Shown: positions 49,450 through 59,928, counted from the stretch's first letter. The stretch: 64,000 nt of DNA from Mucilaginibacter sp. OK268 (GCF_900103125.1 NZ_FNJV01000006.1:310001-374000), one strand, 5' to 3'. Notes: generated from the letters alone by a model not told the origin. Numbers and translations are program-made.

Positions 49450-51762
49450 ATGAACAAGAACAACCGTAAACAGGACGCCTTAAACTACCACTCACAAGGT
49501 CGTCCGGGAAAAATACAGGTAGTACCTACCAAACCAACCAATTCACAACGCGACCTTACTATGGCGTATTCGCCGGGTGTTGCCGAGCCTTGTCTTCGCA
49601 TAGCAGAAAATGTAGAAGATGTATATAAATATACAGCCAAGGGTAACCTGGTGGCAGTTATCAGTAACGGTACCGCGGTATTAGGCCTGGGTAATATTGG
49701 CCCGGAGGCCAGCAAACCAGTAATGGAAGGGAAGGGACTGTTGTTCAAGATCTATGCTGATATTGACGTGTTTGACCTTGAGGTAAATGCTAAAAGTGTA
49801 GATGAATTTGTAACTATTGTAAAAGCACTTGAACCTACCTTTGGTGGCGTTAACCTGGAAGATATATCTGCTCCAACCTGCTTCGAGATCGAACGCAGAC
49901 TTAAAGCCGAAATGAATATCCCGGTTATGCACGATGATCAGCATGGAACAGCCATTATATCAGGTGCTGCCTTGATGAATGCCTGCGAGATACAAGGCAA
50001 AAAGCTTGATAAGATAAAATTGGTAGTTAACGGTGCCGGTGCGGCTGCCGTATCATGTACCAAAATGTACCTTTCACTGGGTGTGAAAAAAGAGAACCTG
50101 GTGATGTTTGACATCAATGGTTTGTTGACACCAGAGCGTACCGATCTGGACGATATCAGGCTGGAGTTTGCAACTACCCGTACAGACGTTAAAACACTGG
50201 CCGATGCCATGAAAAACGCCGACGTTTTTGTTGGTCTTTCTGCAGCCAATGTGGTTGATGCGGATATGTTAAAGTCAATGGCTAAAAAGCCTATTGTATT
50301 TGCAATGGCTAATCCGGTTCCTGAAGTTGATTATGATCTGGCGGTACAAACCCGTGATGATATCATTATGGCTACCGGTCGTTCTGATTATCCGAACCAG
50401 GTGAATAACGTATTGGGTTTCCCTTATATTTTCAGGGGGGCGCTTGACGTACGAGCAACTGCCATTAACGAGGCCATGAAAATAGCCGCCACCCATGCTA
50501 TTGCCGAGATGGCTAAAAAGCCGGTTCCGGAAGCAGTAAACCTGGCTTATAATACTACTAATCTTAAATTCGGCAGGGATTATATCATCCCTAAACCGAT
50601 GGATCAAAGGCTCATTGTTGAGGTGTCATCCGCGGTTGCTAAGGCAGCCATGGAGTCGGGTGTTGCCCGTAAAGCGATAACCGATTGGGAGGCCTATTAT
50701 GAAGAATTGCGTTCAAGGTTGGGCACCAATGATAAATTACTCCGTAACCTAACCAATAAAGCCAAGCAAAATCCTAAACGTGTGGTTTTTGCCGAAGCTG
50801 ATAATTACAAAATATTAAGATCGGCCCAGATTGTAAAAGAAGAGGGTATAGCTACTCCGATATTACTGGGTAACGAAGATAAGATCAGGCGTATTATGCG
50901 TGAGAATGATCTTGACCTCGGCGATGTGCAGATCCTTGACCCACGGGTGAAATGTGAAAACATGGAAGAGTATGCCGAGTTTCTGTATCAAAAACGCCAG
51001 CGCCGAGGGGTAACCTTATTTGAAGCCCGCAAAATGCTGAGCGACCGTAACTATTACGGGGCTTGCATGGTACAATTTGGCAGAGCGGATGCCCTCATAT
51101 CTGGCTTAACCAAAAACTATGTTCCTACCATTAAACCTGCCCTGCAAATTATCGGCACAGAAGATGGTGTGAACAGGGTGGCTGGTATGTATATGATGAT
51201 CACCCAAAAAGGCCCGGTATTTTTTGGCGATACCACTGTGAATGAAAATCCAACTGTACAGGAACTGGTAGATATCACCGTGCTGATAGAAAGATCTGTT
51301 AAACAGTTCAATATCAGCCCGCGGGTAGCCATATTATCCTATTCTAACTTTGGTTCAAATGATGGCCCTATTCCTGAAAAAACAAGGGAAACGGTAAAAT
51401 TGCTGCACAAGCAATATCCGGATATGGTAGTTGATGGTGATATGCAAGCCAACTTTGCCCTGAACTCCGATTTGCTGGCTGATAACTTTCCATTTTCAAC
51501 CTTAAACGGGAAACCAGCTAATACCCTGATATTCCCGAACCTGGAATCGGGCAATATTGCCTATAAGCTATTACAGGAAATTGGCGGTGCGGAAGCTGTA
51601 GGACCTATATTGCTGGGTCTGAAAAAACCGGTGCACGTATTGCAACTGGGTAGTTCGGTTCGCGAAATTGTAAATATGATCACTATAGCGGTTGTTGATG
51701 CCCAGGCAAAAGCCGAAGCCGGCAAACCAAAAGGTATTTTTGACAAACTTAAAGGAAAGTAG
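49450..51762 (+). CDS. maeB: NADP-dependent malic enzyme with phosphotransacetylase-like domain
   Basis: A 770-residue protein that decarboxylates malate to pyruvate with NADPH release. The N-terminal malic-enzyme half has MAYSPGVAEPC, ISNGTAVLGLGNIGP, MHDDQHGTAIISGAAL (metal and malate site) and the Rossmann LVVNGAGAAAVSC. The C-terminal half (about residue 430 on) is a phosphotransacetylase-like domain, usually regulatory rather than catalytic. The start at 49450 is fixed by the terminator at 49361-49397 and the -7 box at 49422; an ATG at 49354 lies upstream of both. A foldback begins 3 nt after the stop. Confidence 0.95.
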   Translation: MNKNNRKQDALNYHSQGRPGKIQVVPTKPTNSQRDLTMAYSPGVAEPCLRIAENVEDVYKYTAKGNLVAVISNGTAVLGLGNIGPEASKPVMEGKGLLFKIYADIDVFDLEVNAKSVDEFVTIVKALEPTFGGVNLEDISAPTCFEIERRLKAEMNIPVMHDDQHGTAIISGAALMNACEIQGKKLDKIKLVVNGAGAAAVSCTKMYLSLGVKKENLVMFDINGLLTPERTDLDDIRLEFATTRTDVKTLADAMKNADVFVGLSAANVVDADMLKSMAKKPIVFAMANPVPEVDYDLAVQTRDDIIMATGRSDYPNQVNNVLGFPYIFRGALDVRATAINEAMKIAATHAIAEMAKKPVPEAVNLAYNTTNLKFGRDYIIPKPMDQRLIVEVSSAVAKAAMESGVARKAITDWEAYYEELRSRLGTNDKLLRNLTNKAKQNPKRVVFAEADNYKILRSAQIVKEEGIATPILLGNEDKIRRIMRENDLDLGDVQILDPRVKCENMEEYAEFLYQKRQRRGVTLFEARKMLSDRNYYGACMVQFGRADALISGLTKNYVPTIKPALQIIGTEDGVNRVAGMYMMITQKGPVFFGDTTVNENPTVQELVDITVLIERSVKQFNISPRVAILSYSNFGSNDGPIPEKTRETVKLLHKQYPDMVVDGDMQANFALNSDLLADNFPFSTLNGKPANTLIFPNLESGNIAYKLLQEIGGAEAVGPILLGLKKPVHVLQLGSSVREIVNMITIAVVDAQAKAEAGKPKGIFDKLKGK

Positions 51763-51765
51763 AAC

Positions 51766-51843
51766 GAATCAAGATATTAGAGTCAAGAATCAAGAAAAGG
51801 GGGGGTGTTTTAATCTTGTTTCTTGACTCTTGGTTCTTAACTC
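51766..51843. repeat. Heptamer-word foldback 16 (GAATCAA family)
   Basis: Arms 51766-51795 and 51814-51843 (30 nt) match at 23 positions. It fills the maeB-ruvA gap, from 3 nt after the stop to 15 nt before the next start. Confidence 0.75.
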
Positions 51844-51858
51844 TCAAAATAAAATATT

Positions 51859-52443
51859 ATGTACGATTATATTAGTGGCAAACTGGTATTCAAAAGTCCT
51901 TCGCATGTTGTAATAGATGCGGGCGGTATTGGCTATCACATTAATATATCGTTAAATACATATTCAAGGGTTGGAGAAGTAGAAAATTGTAAACTATTTA
52001 TCTGGCAGTACGTAAAAGAGGATGCGCTCACTTTATATGGTTTTGCAGATGACGGTGAGCGTCGCTTGTTCTTACACCTGGTATCCATATCCGGCATAGG
52101 GCCTAATACGGGGCGAATGATGTTATCATCAATTACCCCAGCCGAAATACAAGCAGCTATTGTTAGCGGCAATGTTGCTTTAATTCAACGTATCAAAGGC
52201 ATAGGTCCCAAATCGGCACAGCGTATTATATTGGAGCTGCAGGATAAGTTGCGTAAGGAAGGTCCTGATACTTTAACGGTTGTGCCTGTAAGCAAAACTG
52301 TTAAGGACGAGGCGCTTTCGGCACTTGTAATGCTTGGCTTTGCACGTAACGCTGCTGAGAAGGTATTGGATCAGGAGATCAATAAAAATAATGGAGATTT
52401 AACCGTAGAACAGCTTATAAAGTTTGCGTTAAAAACTCTATAA
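51859..52443 (+). CDS. ruvA: Holliday junction DNA helicase subunit RuvA
   Basis: A 194-residue protein that tetramerises on four-way junctions and guides the RuvB motor. Domain I opens MYDYISGKLVFKSPSHVVIDAGGIGYHI. Two helix-hairpin-helix motifs, ISGIGPNTGRMML and IKGIGPKSAQRII (about residues 75-125), bind junction DNA. Domain III at the C-terminus (ALSALVMLGFARNAAEKVL) binds RuvB. Adjacent sprA is a known Bacteroidetes arrangement. The gap to the sprA start is 25 nt. Confidence 0.96.
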   Translation: MYDYISGKLVFKSPSHVVIDAGGIGYHINISLNTYSRVGEVENCKLFIWQYVKEDALTLYGFADDGERRLFLHLVSISGIGPNTGRMMLSSITPAEIQAAIVSGNVALIQRIKGIGPKSAQRIILELQDKLRKEGPDTLTVVPVSKTVKDEALSALVMLGFARNAAEKVLDQEINKNNGDLTVEQLIKFALKTL

Positions 52444-52457
52444 TTACGTACAAATTC

Positions 52458-52465
52458 TAACTTGA
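52458..52465 (+). promoter_or_regulatory. -7-like box directly before the sprA start
   Basis: TAACTTGA ends 3 nt before the TTG at 52469. It resembles the box at 13791 (TAACTTGA) and 30312 (TAACTTAG). If used, sprA would be transcribed with no leader; read-through from ruvA is equally possible. Confidence 0.3.
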
Positions 52466-52468
52466 CCT

Positions 52469-55400
52469 TTGATAAAAATATTTACTTATAATATTATTAT
52501 AAGTGTGTTGTTTATTTTGGCATTTAGTGGGCTGGGAAGTGTGTATGCACAACAACGCGTTACAAGTGCCAAAAGAGATACGACACTCTCGGGCACTCCC
52601 GTAAACCTAACCGAACCTAAAAACCTAAGGCTCCGGGAAGGTATTTTTGATCCGGACCCTCCCAATCTGATACGAACAGTTGAATACGACCCTGCTACTA
52701 ACCGGTATATATTGTACGAAAGAGTTGGTAACTTATTATATCGCCCGCCACAGTATTTAACATTTACACAATATTTAAAGTTAAAGAGCAAATCTAACCA
52801 GCGGATATACTATCAGCAACTGGCTGATAATTACGCCTATGATTCTCAGCAACCCGGTTTTATACCATCAATAAAAGTACGCAGCCGAACTTTTGAACAA
52901 ATTTTTGGTGGTCAAACTATTGATATAAGACCGCAGGGATCGGCAGAAATGATATTGGCCGGCCAGTTAAATCAAAACCAGAACCCGCTGTTTAATACCA
53001 GGCAGCGTAACCAGTTTAATTTTAATTTCGATCAAAAGATACAGCTAAACGTAACCGGAAATATTGGTGATAAGTTAAAGATCACCACCAATTATAATAC
53101 CGACGCCCAGTTTCAGTTTGATAACCAGATAAAACTGGATTATACCGGATCGCCGGATGAGATCATTCAAAAAGTAGAGGCAGGTACGGTAAGTATGCCT
53201 TTGAATACCACGCTTATCACGGGTAGCCAGGCTTTATTTGGTCTTAAAACTAAACTAAAGTTTGGCCGCTTGGATGTAACTACTATTTTATCGCAACAGC
53301 GGTCGCAATCCAAAACCATTACTATAACCAACGGTTCGCAGCAAGGAGAATTCCGGGTAACACCAGCTGATTACGAGGCCAATAAGCACTTCTTTTTATC
53401 ACAATACTTTCGTGATAATTATGACAAGGCACTATCGCGGATACCTATTATCAGCTCCAATGTCAATATCACCAAAATTGAGGTTTGGACAACCAATCGT
53501 ACCAACGTAACCACCGATTCAAGGGATATATTGGCCTTCCTGGATCTGGGCGAAAATAACCCCTACAATAAAACACGGATACAAGGTGGCGGAAGCGTTT
53601 ATCCGGCAGGTTTTAAAGGTCCGGGTTTTGCGCAGCAATCAAACTCGCTATTAAATAATTTGCCTGCTGATGTGCGTCAAACCAATTCTAATTCAGTAGC
53701 CAATTATTTTCAAAGCACGGGAGCTACGGATAACTATTCAAAACTCACTTACGCCCGTAAACTTACCGATAAGGAGTATACCCTGCATCCTCAATTGGGA
53801 TATATATCGCTCAATTACCCTTTGAATAATGATGAGGTATTGGCAGTAGCTTACCAGTATACGGTTAACGGACAACAATACCAGGTGGGTGAGTTTAGCA
53901 GCGATGTGGCTGTTGACCCTAATACGCCCAAGGTGTTGTTTGTGAAATTATTGAAAGGCGAATTGCTGAAAACCAATTTGCCTACCTGGAAACTGATGAT
54001 GAAGAATATTTATTCATTAGGAGCTTTCCAGGTGAGTCCAACCGATTTTAAACTTACGATTACCCGGCTTGATGATAAATCAGGTATCGAGAAAACAGTA
54101 ATGGAGGAGGGGCAAAATACCAAAGGAAAGCTCTGGCTGCAGATAACAGACGTGGATAATCTCAATCAGCAAAATAATCTTCAGCCCGATGGATACTTTG
54201 ACTTTTTGGAAGGGATCACCATCGATTCGCAGAACGGACGGATCATGTTCCCGGTGCTGGAACCCTTTGGCTCCGATCTGAATAAAAAGTTTTTGCCGGG
54301 CGAATCGGACCTCGCTAAACGGTATGTGTACCAACCCCTGTATGATTCAACCAAAACCATAGCGCAACAGTATTTTCCCAATTTAAACCGGTATGTAATT
54401 AAGGGTACTTATACCTCCACGGGGGGCTCTGAATACCAGCTTAACGCGGTTAATATTCCACAGGGATCGGTCATTGTAACCGCCGGCTCATTAAAGCTGC
54501 AGGAAGGCAATGATTATACGGTTGATTATAATTCTGGCCGTATCCGGATACTGAACCAGGCGCTGTTATCATCAGGACAGCCGATCACGGTTAAACTGGA
54601 AAATAACGAGTTGTTTGGCGTTCAGCAAAAATCGTTATATGGGTCAAGGCTGGATTACCACGTTAATGATAAACTGGCTTTGGGTGGTACCATCATGCAC
54701 CTCACAGAGCAGCCGCTGAACCAGAATGAAGTTGCCGGCCAGGAATCCATATCCAATACGATATGGGGTTTTGATGCTAATTATAGTTCAGAATCGCGAC
54801 TGCTCACGCGACTGGTTGATAAGATCCCCTTTATCCATACCAAGGTTCCGTCGTCTATAAATTTCTCGGGCGAGTTTGCACAGTTGCTGCCTGGCAGCCC
54901 TGGCGCTCTGAATTTTGCCGGCTCAAAAAATGGTACTTCCTACCTGGATGATTTTGAGAATAGCCAGTCGGTGATTGACGTAAAAAGTGCTAACACCTGG
55001 CAAATATCAGGCACACCGCAACTCTTTTCAGAAGCTGGATTATCTAATGACCTGAGCTATGGCTATAATCGGGCCCGGCTTGCATTTTATAATATCGACC
55101 CGATATTTTATACCAATACCGGCAGTATCCCCATATCAAAGTCTGAGCTTTCAAATCATTATGTAAGGCAGATCATTGAGCAGGAAGTATTCCCGTACAA
55201 ACAACCAGCTACCGGGCAGCAATTAAGTATTGCTACACTTAACCTGGCCTTTTATCCAACTGTGCGCGGGCCATATAACTATACCACTAACGGTATCAAT
55301 AACGATGGTACGCTGCAAAATCCAAAATCACGTTGGGGCGGTATGTTCAGGAAAATGGAAACCAATGATTTTGAATCATTAAACGTATCCTACATTGAGT

Positions 55401-58400
55401 TTTGGGTGATGGATCCTTTTGTTTACAAACCAAACTCAGCTGGTGGCGACCTGTATTTTAACCTGGGTAGTATATCCGAAGATATACTAAAAGACGGACG
55501 TAAAAGTTTAGAGAACGCCCTGCCGGTAAATGGCGACCTGTCGCAGGTTGACGAAACCAACTGGGGGCGTGTAGCAAAACTGCAACCCGTAATAAACGCC
55601 TTTGATAATAACCCAGATTCGCGCAGGCTGCAAGACGTGGGTTTAGATGGTTTAAATGATGCCGACGAGAAAAAGAAATTTGCTCCCGTTGTGCAACAAC
55701 TAACCAGCCGGCTAAACGCGCAGGCAGCCACCAGTTTCTCAACCGACCCCTCTTCTGATGATTACCAATATTACCAGGGGCGCGATCTTGACCAGGCCAG
55801 GGCAGGTATTTTGGATCGTTATAGTAAATACAACGGTACCGACGGTAATTCCAAAACAGCCGAACAATCACAGGCCGAACTCGGGATACAAAACTCGGCT
55901 GCTACCTCACTGCCCGATGGCGAGGATATCAACCGGGATAATAACATGAGCATAGAGGATTCTTACTTCCAATATAAAGTATCTATCCGTCCTGGAGATA
56001 TGGTAGTGGGCCAAAATTATGTTAGCGATAAGGTTACTGCTTCGGTAAAGCTAGCCAATGGCAGTACGCAAATGGTTAACTGGTACCAATTCAGGATCCC
56101 GATAACCGATTATCAAGCGCAGGTAGGTAACATCCAGGATTTTAAGGCCATCCGTTTTATGCGGATGTTCATGACCAACTTTGCCGATACTGCTATATTA
56201 CGTTTCGCTACCCTGCAACTGGTTCGTGGAGAGTGGCGTTCTTTTAATACAGAAAGAAACCCGCTCAATGTAATTGCGGATCCGGCTATTCCAAATCCGC
56301 CGCTTGATAATTCTACGCTTGACGTACAGGCAGTAAGTATCGAACAAAACGGTAACCGCACGCCTATACCTTACGTAGTACCGCCGGGCATTAACCGCCA
56401 GCGTAATTATAATAACCTGCAAACAGATACTAAACTCAACGAGCAATCGCTGTCGCTAAATGTTAAAAGCCTGCGCGATGGTTATTCAAGGGCTGCCTTC
56501 AAAACCTTTTTTAATGACTTGCGCTCCTATAAGCGCCTGCAAATGTTTGTACACGCCGAAGGCGATCAGCTGAAGGATAATGATCTGAGCGCCTTTATCC
56601 GTTTAGGAGTTGATTACCAGGACAACTATTATGAATATCAGGTGCCCCTAAAGGTTACCCTGCCTGGTACCCGCGATCCGGACGCAATATGGCCCGCCGT
56701 TAACTCGATAGATCTTGAGCTGGACCTGTTAACCAGGGCCAAACTTAAACGTAATCACTCCAACGTGCCTTACAACCAGGTGTTTAAATATGTGGAAGGA
56801 AATCAAACCGTTTATATCAAAGGTCAGCCGGATCTGAGCAAGTTGCGTACGGTTATGGTCGGTGTACGCAATCCGTACAGGGGGGCACAGCCTTCAAATA
56901 TTGACGATGGTTTAGATAAAACCGGTACTGTTTGGTTTGATGAACTACGGCTAACCGACTTTGACCAGCGTGGTGGCTGGGCGGCAACCGCCCGGTTTGA
57001 TGCCAAGCTTGCAGATTTTGCCGATATTACCATAGCCGGTACTAAAACCACCGTTGGTTTTGGTACACTTGATTCCCGCTTGAATGACAGGAGCCGCAGT
57101 GACGACCAAACTTATGACGTATCTGCCAATATGGAGCTCGGAAAATTCTTCCCAGATAAAAGCGGTATCCATATACCTGCCTACGTCAATGTATCAAAGC
57201 AAACCAGTATGCCGCAGTATGACCCAGGCGCGCCCGATGTGGAGCTCAAGGCATCGTTAGCAGCTGCAACCTCGAGCCAGGAGCGCGACTCTATAAGGAA
57301 CGCCGCCGTTGATTATACCCTGCGAAAGAGTATCAACTTTACCAACGTACACAAGGCAAAAACAGACCCTAATGCCCCGAGCCATTTATGGGATGTAGAA
57401 AACCTGAACGCTTCATACGCCTTTACACAATATACACATCATGATTTTGTGACCCAAAGCGATCTGGAAAAAACATACAATTTTACGCTGGCCTATAATT
57501 ATACCAATCAGCCCAAATACTATAGTCCGTTTGCTAAGATCATTAAAAGTAACCTCCTGGCCCTTTTCCGCGATATCAATTTCAGTATCCTGCCTTCGCG
57601 GTTAAATCTTAGTATTAATTTTGATCGTTTTTATTCTGAAAATACGTTGCGGGATAATGACCCCAATAACTTTATCCCTGTACCAACAACCACGTTCAAT
57701 AAATACTTTAACATCACCCGGGTTTATGGTATCGGCTGGAATCTTTCCAAATCGTTACAAATGGATATCGACGCCACCAACCTGTCGGTGGTTGATGAGC
57801 CGGCCGGTCGTATTAATGGTTTAAAACGGGATACCCTATGGGATAATCTGAAAAAACTGGGACGTACCACTAACTATAACCACACCATTAACTTTAACTA
57901 TAACGTGCCGTTCGCCAAAATACCGGGGATGGACTGGGTAGCTATGGTGGCCCGTTACAGTGCGCATTTTAACTGGCAAACGCAACCCCTGTTTGCCATC
58001 AACGATCCTACTTACGATGTGGGTAACAGCATACAAAACTCCAGGGCTATACAGCTAAATCCAACATTAAATATGGTAGCCCTGTATAATAAGTTCCCAT
58101 TTATACGCAAGGCTAATAATCCTAATAATACCAAAACCGGTATCGATGGTATCCTGATAGGGTTGTTAACCAGTGTTAAAAACCTCAGCGCTACTTATAC
58201 CCGTACCCAGGGTATATTTTTGCCGGGATACTTGCCAGCTTCGGGCTTTTTTGGAGCAGATGCCGGGGCCCCCGGTTTAGGGTTTTTACTGGGTAGTCAA
58301 ACTGATATTCGGCCCAAGGCTTTAGCTAATGGCTGGATAACTACGGATACCCTGCAAAATCAGTTGTACGTAACCACCATGAATGAGGATATGCACTTCA

Positions 58401-59494
58401 GGGGTATTATTGAACCATTTAAGGATCTGCGAATTGAGCTCATTGCCTTTAAAACACAGGATCATAATTACCAGGCTAACTTTAAATACCTCCCTACAAC
58501 CAACAGTATTGAGTCTTTAAGTCCGGTAACTACGGGGAATTACAGCATCTCGTTTTTAACCATAGCTACCGCGTTTAAGAAAACAACCGGGGTAGATAAT
58601 ACATCGCCTATTTATCAAAAGCTTTTGGATAGCCGTGCCCTCATATCTAAAAAGTTAGGGGCAACAAATCCAAATTCCTCGGGTAGTACAGGGGGTTATG
58701 CCGATGGGTATGGGCCAAACTCGCAGAATGTACTGGTGCCGGCTTTCTTGGCAGCCTATACGGGTAAAAACCCTGCTAAAAGCAACCTTTCACAATTCCC
58801 GTCTATCCCGATACCTAACTGGCAGATCACTTATAATGGCTTGAGCAAGATCCCGTTTTTACAGGATATTTTTGACTCGTTCGATCTAAGCCATGGGTAC
58901 CGGTCGTCGTATAACGTAAACGGTTTCACCTCTTTACTGCAATACCAGGAGGCTAATGGTGGCGTTACTTCACGGGATCTCAATAACGACTTTTTACCCC
59001 AGTACCAGTTTTCGCAGGTGACTATTTTTGAGCAGTTTGTGCCGTTGCTGGGCGCCAGTATCAGGTTCAAAAACAGCATGACCACTAACCTGGAGTACCG
59101 GCAAAGCCGGTCATTAAGCCTGAGTCTTCTTAACAGCCAACTGGCTCAGCAAAACGAGCGCATCATCGTGTTTGGTTTTGGCTATCATACCAAAAATTTC
59201 CATTTCCCGTTTGGTTGGTTTAGCGGACCGGGCAAGGATAATGATGTTAATTTTAAGCTCGATTTCTCCCTGCGCGATAATAAAACCCTGATATACCGGG
59301 CCGATGTGCAGGAAGCCGAAATATCATCTGGTGCGCAAAATATTACCGTGCGTCCGTCCATCGATTATGTGATCAACCAGCGGTTTAATTTGAACCTGTT
59401 TTATGATTCCAACATTACGCGGCCATATACTTCACAAACATTTAATACCGCGTATACTAATTTTGGCATCAACCTTAAATTGTTGTTGCAATAG
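52469..59494 (+). CDS. sprA: T9SS outer-membrane translocon protein SprA/Sov
   Basis: A 2341-residue protein, the size of SprA, the giant beta-barrel channel of the Bacteroidetes type IX secretion system. A signal peptide (IIISVLFILAFSGLGSVYA) precedes segments that match the family closely: QYLKLKSKSNQRIYYQQLADNYAYD-like opening, GNIGDKLKITTNYNTDAQFQFDNQIKLDY (about residues 200-230), the plug region, and the repeated barrel strands toward the C-terminus ending in LKLLLQ. The start is a TTG: a TGA closes the frame two codons earlier and no ATG precedes the signal peptide. Linkage to ruvA is typical. Other Spr/Por/Gld components are not in the window. Confidence 0.95.
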   Translation: MIKIFTYNIIISVLFILAFSGLGSVYAQQRVTSAKRDTTLSGTPVNLTEPKNLRLREGIFDPDPPNLIRTVEYDPATNRYILYERVGNLLYRPPQYLTFTQYLKLKSKSNQRIYYQQLADNYAYDSQQPGFIPSIKVRSRTFEQIFGGQTIDIRPQGSAEMILAGQLNQNQNPLFNTRQRNQFNFNFDQKIQLNVTGNIGDKLKITTNYNTDAQFQFDNQIKLDYTGSPDEIIQKVEAGTVSMPLNTTLITGSQALFGLKTKLKFGRLDVTTILSQQRSQSKTITITNGSQQGEFRVTPADYEANKHFFLSQYFRDNYDKALSRIPIISSNVNITKIEVWTTNRTNVTTDSRDILAFLDLGENNPYNKTRIQGGGSVYPAGFKGPGFAQQSNSLLNNLPADVRQTNSNSVANYFQSTGATDNYSKLTYARKLTDKEYTLHPQLGYISLNYPLNNDEVLAVAYQYTVNGQQYQVGEFSSDVAVDPNTPKVLFVKLLKGELLKTNLPTWKLMMKNIYSLGAFQVSPTDFKLTITRLDDKSGIEKTVMEEGQNTKGKLWLQITDVDNLNQQNNLQPDGYFDFLEGITIDSQNGRIMFPVLEPFGSDLNKKFLPGESDLAKRYVYQPLYDSTKTIAQQYFPNLNRYVIKGTYTSTGGSEYQLNAVNIPQGSVIVTAGSLKLQEGNDYTVDYNSGRIRILNQALLSSGQPITVKLENNELFGVQQKSLYGSRLDYHVNDKLALGGTIMHLTEQPLNQNEVAGQESISNTIWGFDANYSSESRLLTRLVDKIPFIHTKVPSSINFSGEFAQLLPGSPGALNFAGSKNGTSYLDDFENSQSVIDVKSANTWQISGTPQLFSEAGLSNDLSYGYNRARLAFYNIDPIFYTNTGSIPISKSELSNHYVRQIIEQEVFPYKQPATGQQLSIATLNLAFYPTVRGPYNYTTNGINNDGTLQNPKSRWGGMFRKMETNDFESLNVSYIEFWVMDPFVYKPNSAGGDLYFNLGSISEDILKDGRKSLENALPVNGDLSQVDETNWGRVAKLQPVINAFDNNPDSRRLQDVGLDGLNDADEKKKFAPVVQQLTSRLNAQAATSFSTDPSSDDYQYYQGRDLDQARAGILDRYSKYNGTDGNSKTAEQSQAELGIQNSAATSLPDGEDINRDNNMSIEDSYFQYKVSIRPGDMVVGQNYVSDKVTASVKLANGSTQMVNWYQFRIPITDYQAQVGNIQDFKAIRFMRMFMTNFADTAILRFATLQLVRGEWRSFNTERNPLNVIADPAIPNPPLDNSTLDVQAVSIEQNGNRTPIPYVVPPGINRQRNYNNLQTDTKLNEQSLSLNVKSLRDGYSRAAFKTFFNDLRSYKRLQMFVHAEGDQLKDNDLSAFIRLGVDYQDNYYEYQVPLKVTLPGTRDPDAIWPAVNSIDLELDLLTRAKLKRNHSNVPYNQVFKYVEGNQTVYIKGQPDLSKLRTVMVGVRNPYRGAQPSNIDDGLDKTGTVWFDELRLTDFDQRGGWAATARFDAKLADFADITIAGTKTTVGFGTLDSRLNDRSRSDDQTYDVSANMELGKFFPDKSGIHIPAYVNVSKQTSMPQYDPGAPDVELKASLAAATSSQERDSIRNAAVDYTLRKSINFTNVHKAKTDPNAPSHLWDVENLNASYAFTQYTHHDFVTQSDLEKTYNFTLAYNYTNQPKYYSPFAKIIKSNLLALFRDINFSILPSRLNLSINFDRFYSENTLRDNDPNNFIPVPTTTFNKYFNITRVYGIGWNLSKSLQMDIDATNLSVVDEPAGRINGLKRDTLWDNLKKLGRTTNYNHTINFNYNVPFAKIPGMDWVAMVARYSAHFNWQTQPLFAINDPTYDVGNSIQNSRAIQLNPTLNMVALYNKFPFIRKANNPNNTKTGIDGILIGLLTSVKNLSATYTRTQGIFLPGYLPASGFFGADAGAPGLGFLLGSQTDIRPKALANGWITTDTLQNQLYVTTMNEDMHFRGIIEPFKDLRIELIAFKTQDHNYQANFKYLPTTNSIESLSPVTTGNYSISFLTIATAFKKTTGVDNTSPIYQKLLDSRALISKKLGATNPNSSGSTGGYADGYGPNSQNVLVPAFLAAYTGKNPAKSNLSQFPSIPIPNWQITYNGLSKIPFLQDIFDSFDLSHGYRSSYNVNGFTSLLQYQEANGGVTSRDLNNDFLPQYQFSQVTIFEQFVPLLGASIRFKNSMTTNLEYRQSRSLSLSLLNSQLAQQNERIIVFGFGYHTKNFHFPFGWFSGPGKDNDVNFKLDFSLRDNKTLIYRADVQEAEISSGAQNITVRPSIDYVINQRFNLNLFYDSNITRPYTSQTFNTAYTNFGINLKLLLQ

Positions 59495-59512
59495 ATCAGG
59501 CTAACTTTCCCC

Positions 59513-59790
59513 AAAACTTTTTAAACCTTAAATTTTAACACTTTTCTGCTCAAAACGGGTTGAAAACAGCTTAAAAACGCTCGAAAAAATCTCATTTTAA
59601 CACTTTTTAACAAATTTCAACACTGTTTTGATGTGTTTTTTTAACTTTAAAAAGTATTAAACCATTGATAATCAGAAATATGTGTATAATGTGGTCCGTT
59701 TTTGGCCTTGTTTTGTCTTTAACTAAACAGCCCGGCTTCCTTAAAAAAGGAAGTCGGGCTGTTGTTAATATAAAGATACGAAAATTTAGG
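59513..59790 (-). ncRNA. Copy C of the three-copy AT-rich element, candidate small RNA
   Basis: Minus-strand element: TATCTTTA box (59778-59771), then 8 nt on a 14-bp stem ACAGCCCGGCTTCC (59727-59740) pairing with 59749-59762, and the AT-rich body ending at AAAACTTTTTAAACC near 59516. It matches copy A closely in the segment AGAAAAGTGTTAAAATTTAA and GGTTTAAAAAGTTTTGG. It converges on the sprA 3' end and so cannot be the leader of a downstream gene. Confidence 0.5.
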
Positions 59791-59802
59791 GGGAATAACT
59801 AA

Positions 59803-59898
59803 CGTCATGCCGAACTTGTTTCGGCATCCCATAAGCAAGGGAGTATAACATAATGGCTAACCTGTCCTGTGGGATCCTGAAACAAGTTCAGGATGACC
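59803..59898. repeat. GTCA...TGAC palindromic repeat
   Basis: CGTCATGCCGAACTTGTTTC at the left and CCTGAAACAAGTTCAGGATG at the right; same unit as 520-612, in tandem with the next copy. Confidence 0.85.
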
Positions 59899-59928
59899 GG
59901 CCTTTTCTATTAATCTATAAAATCCAAC

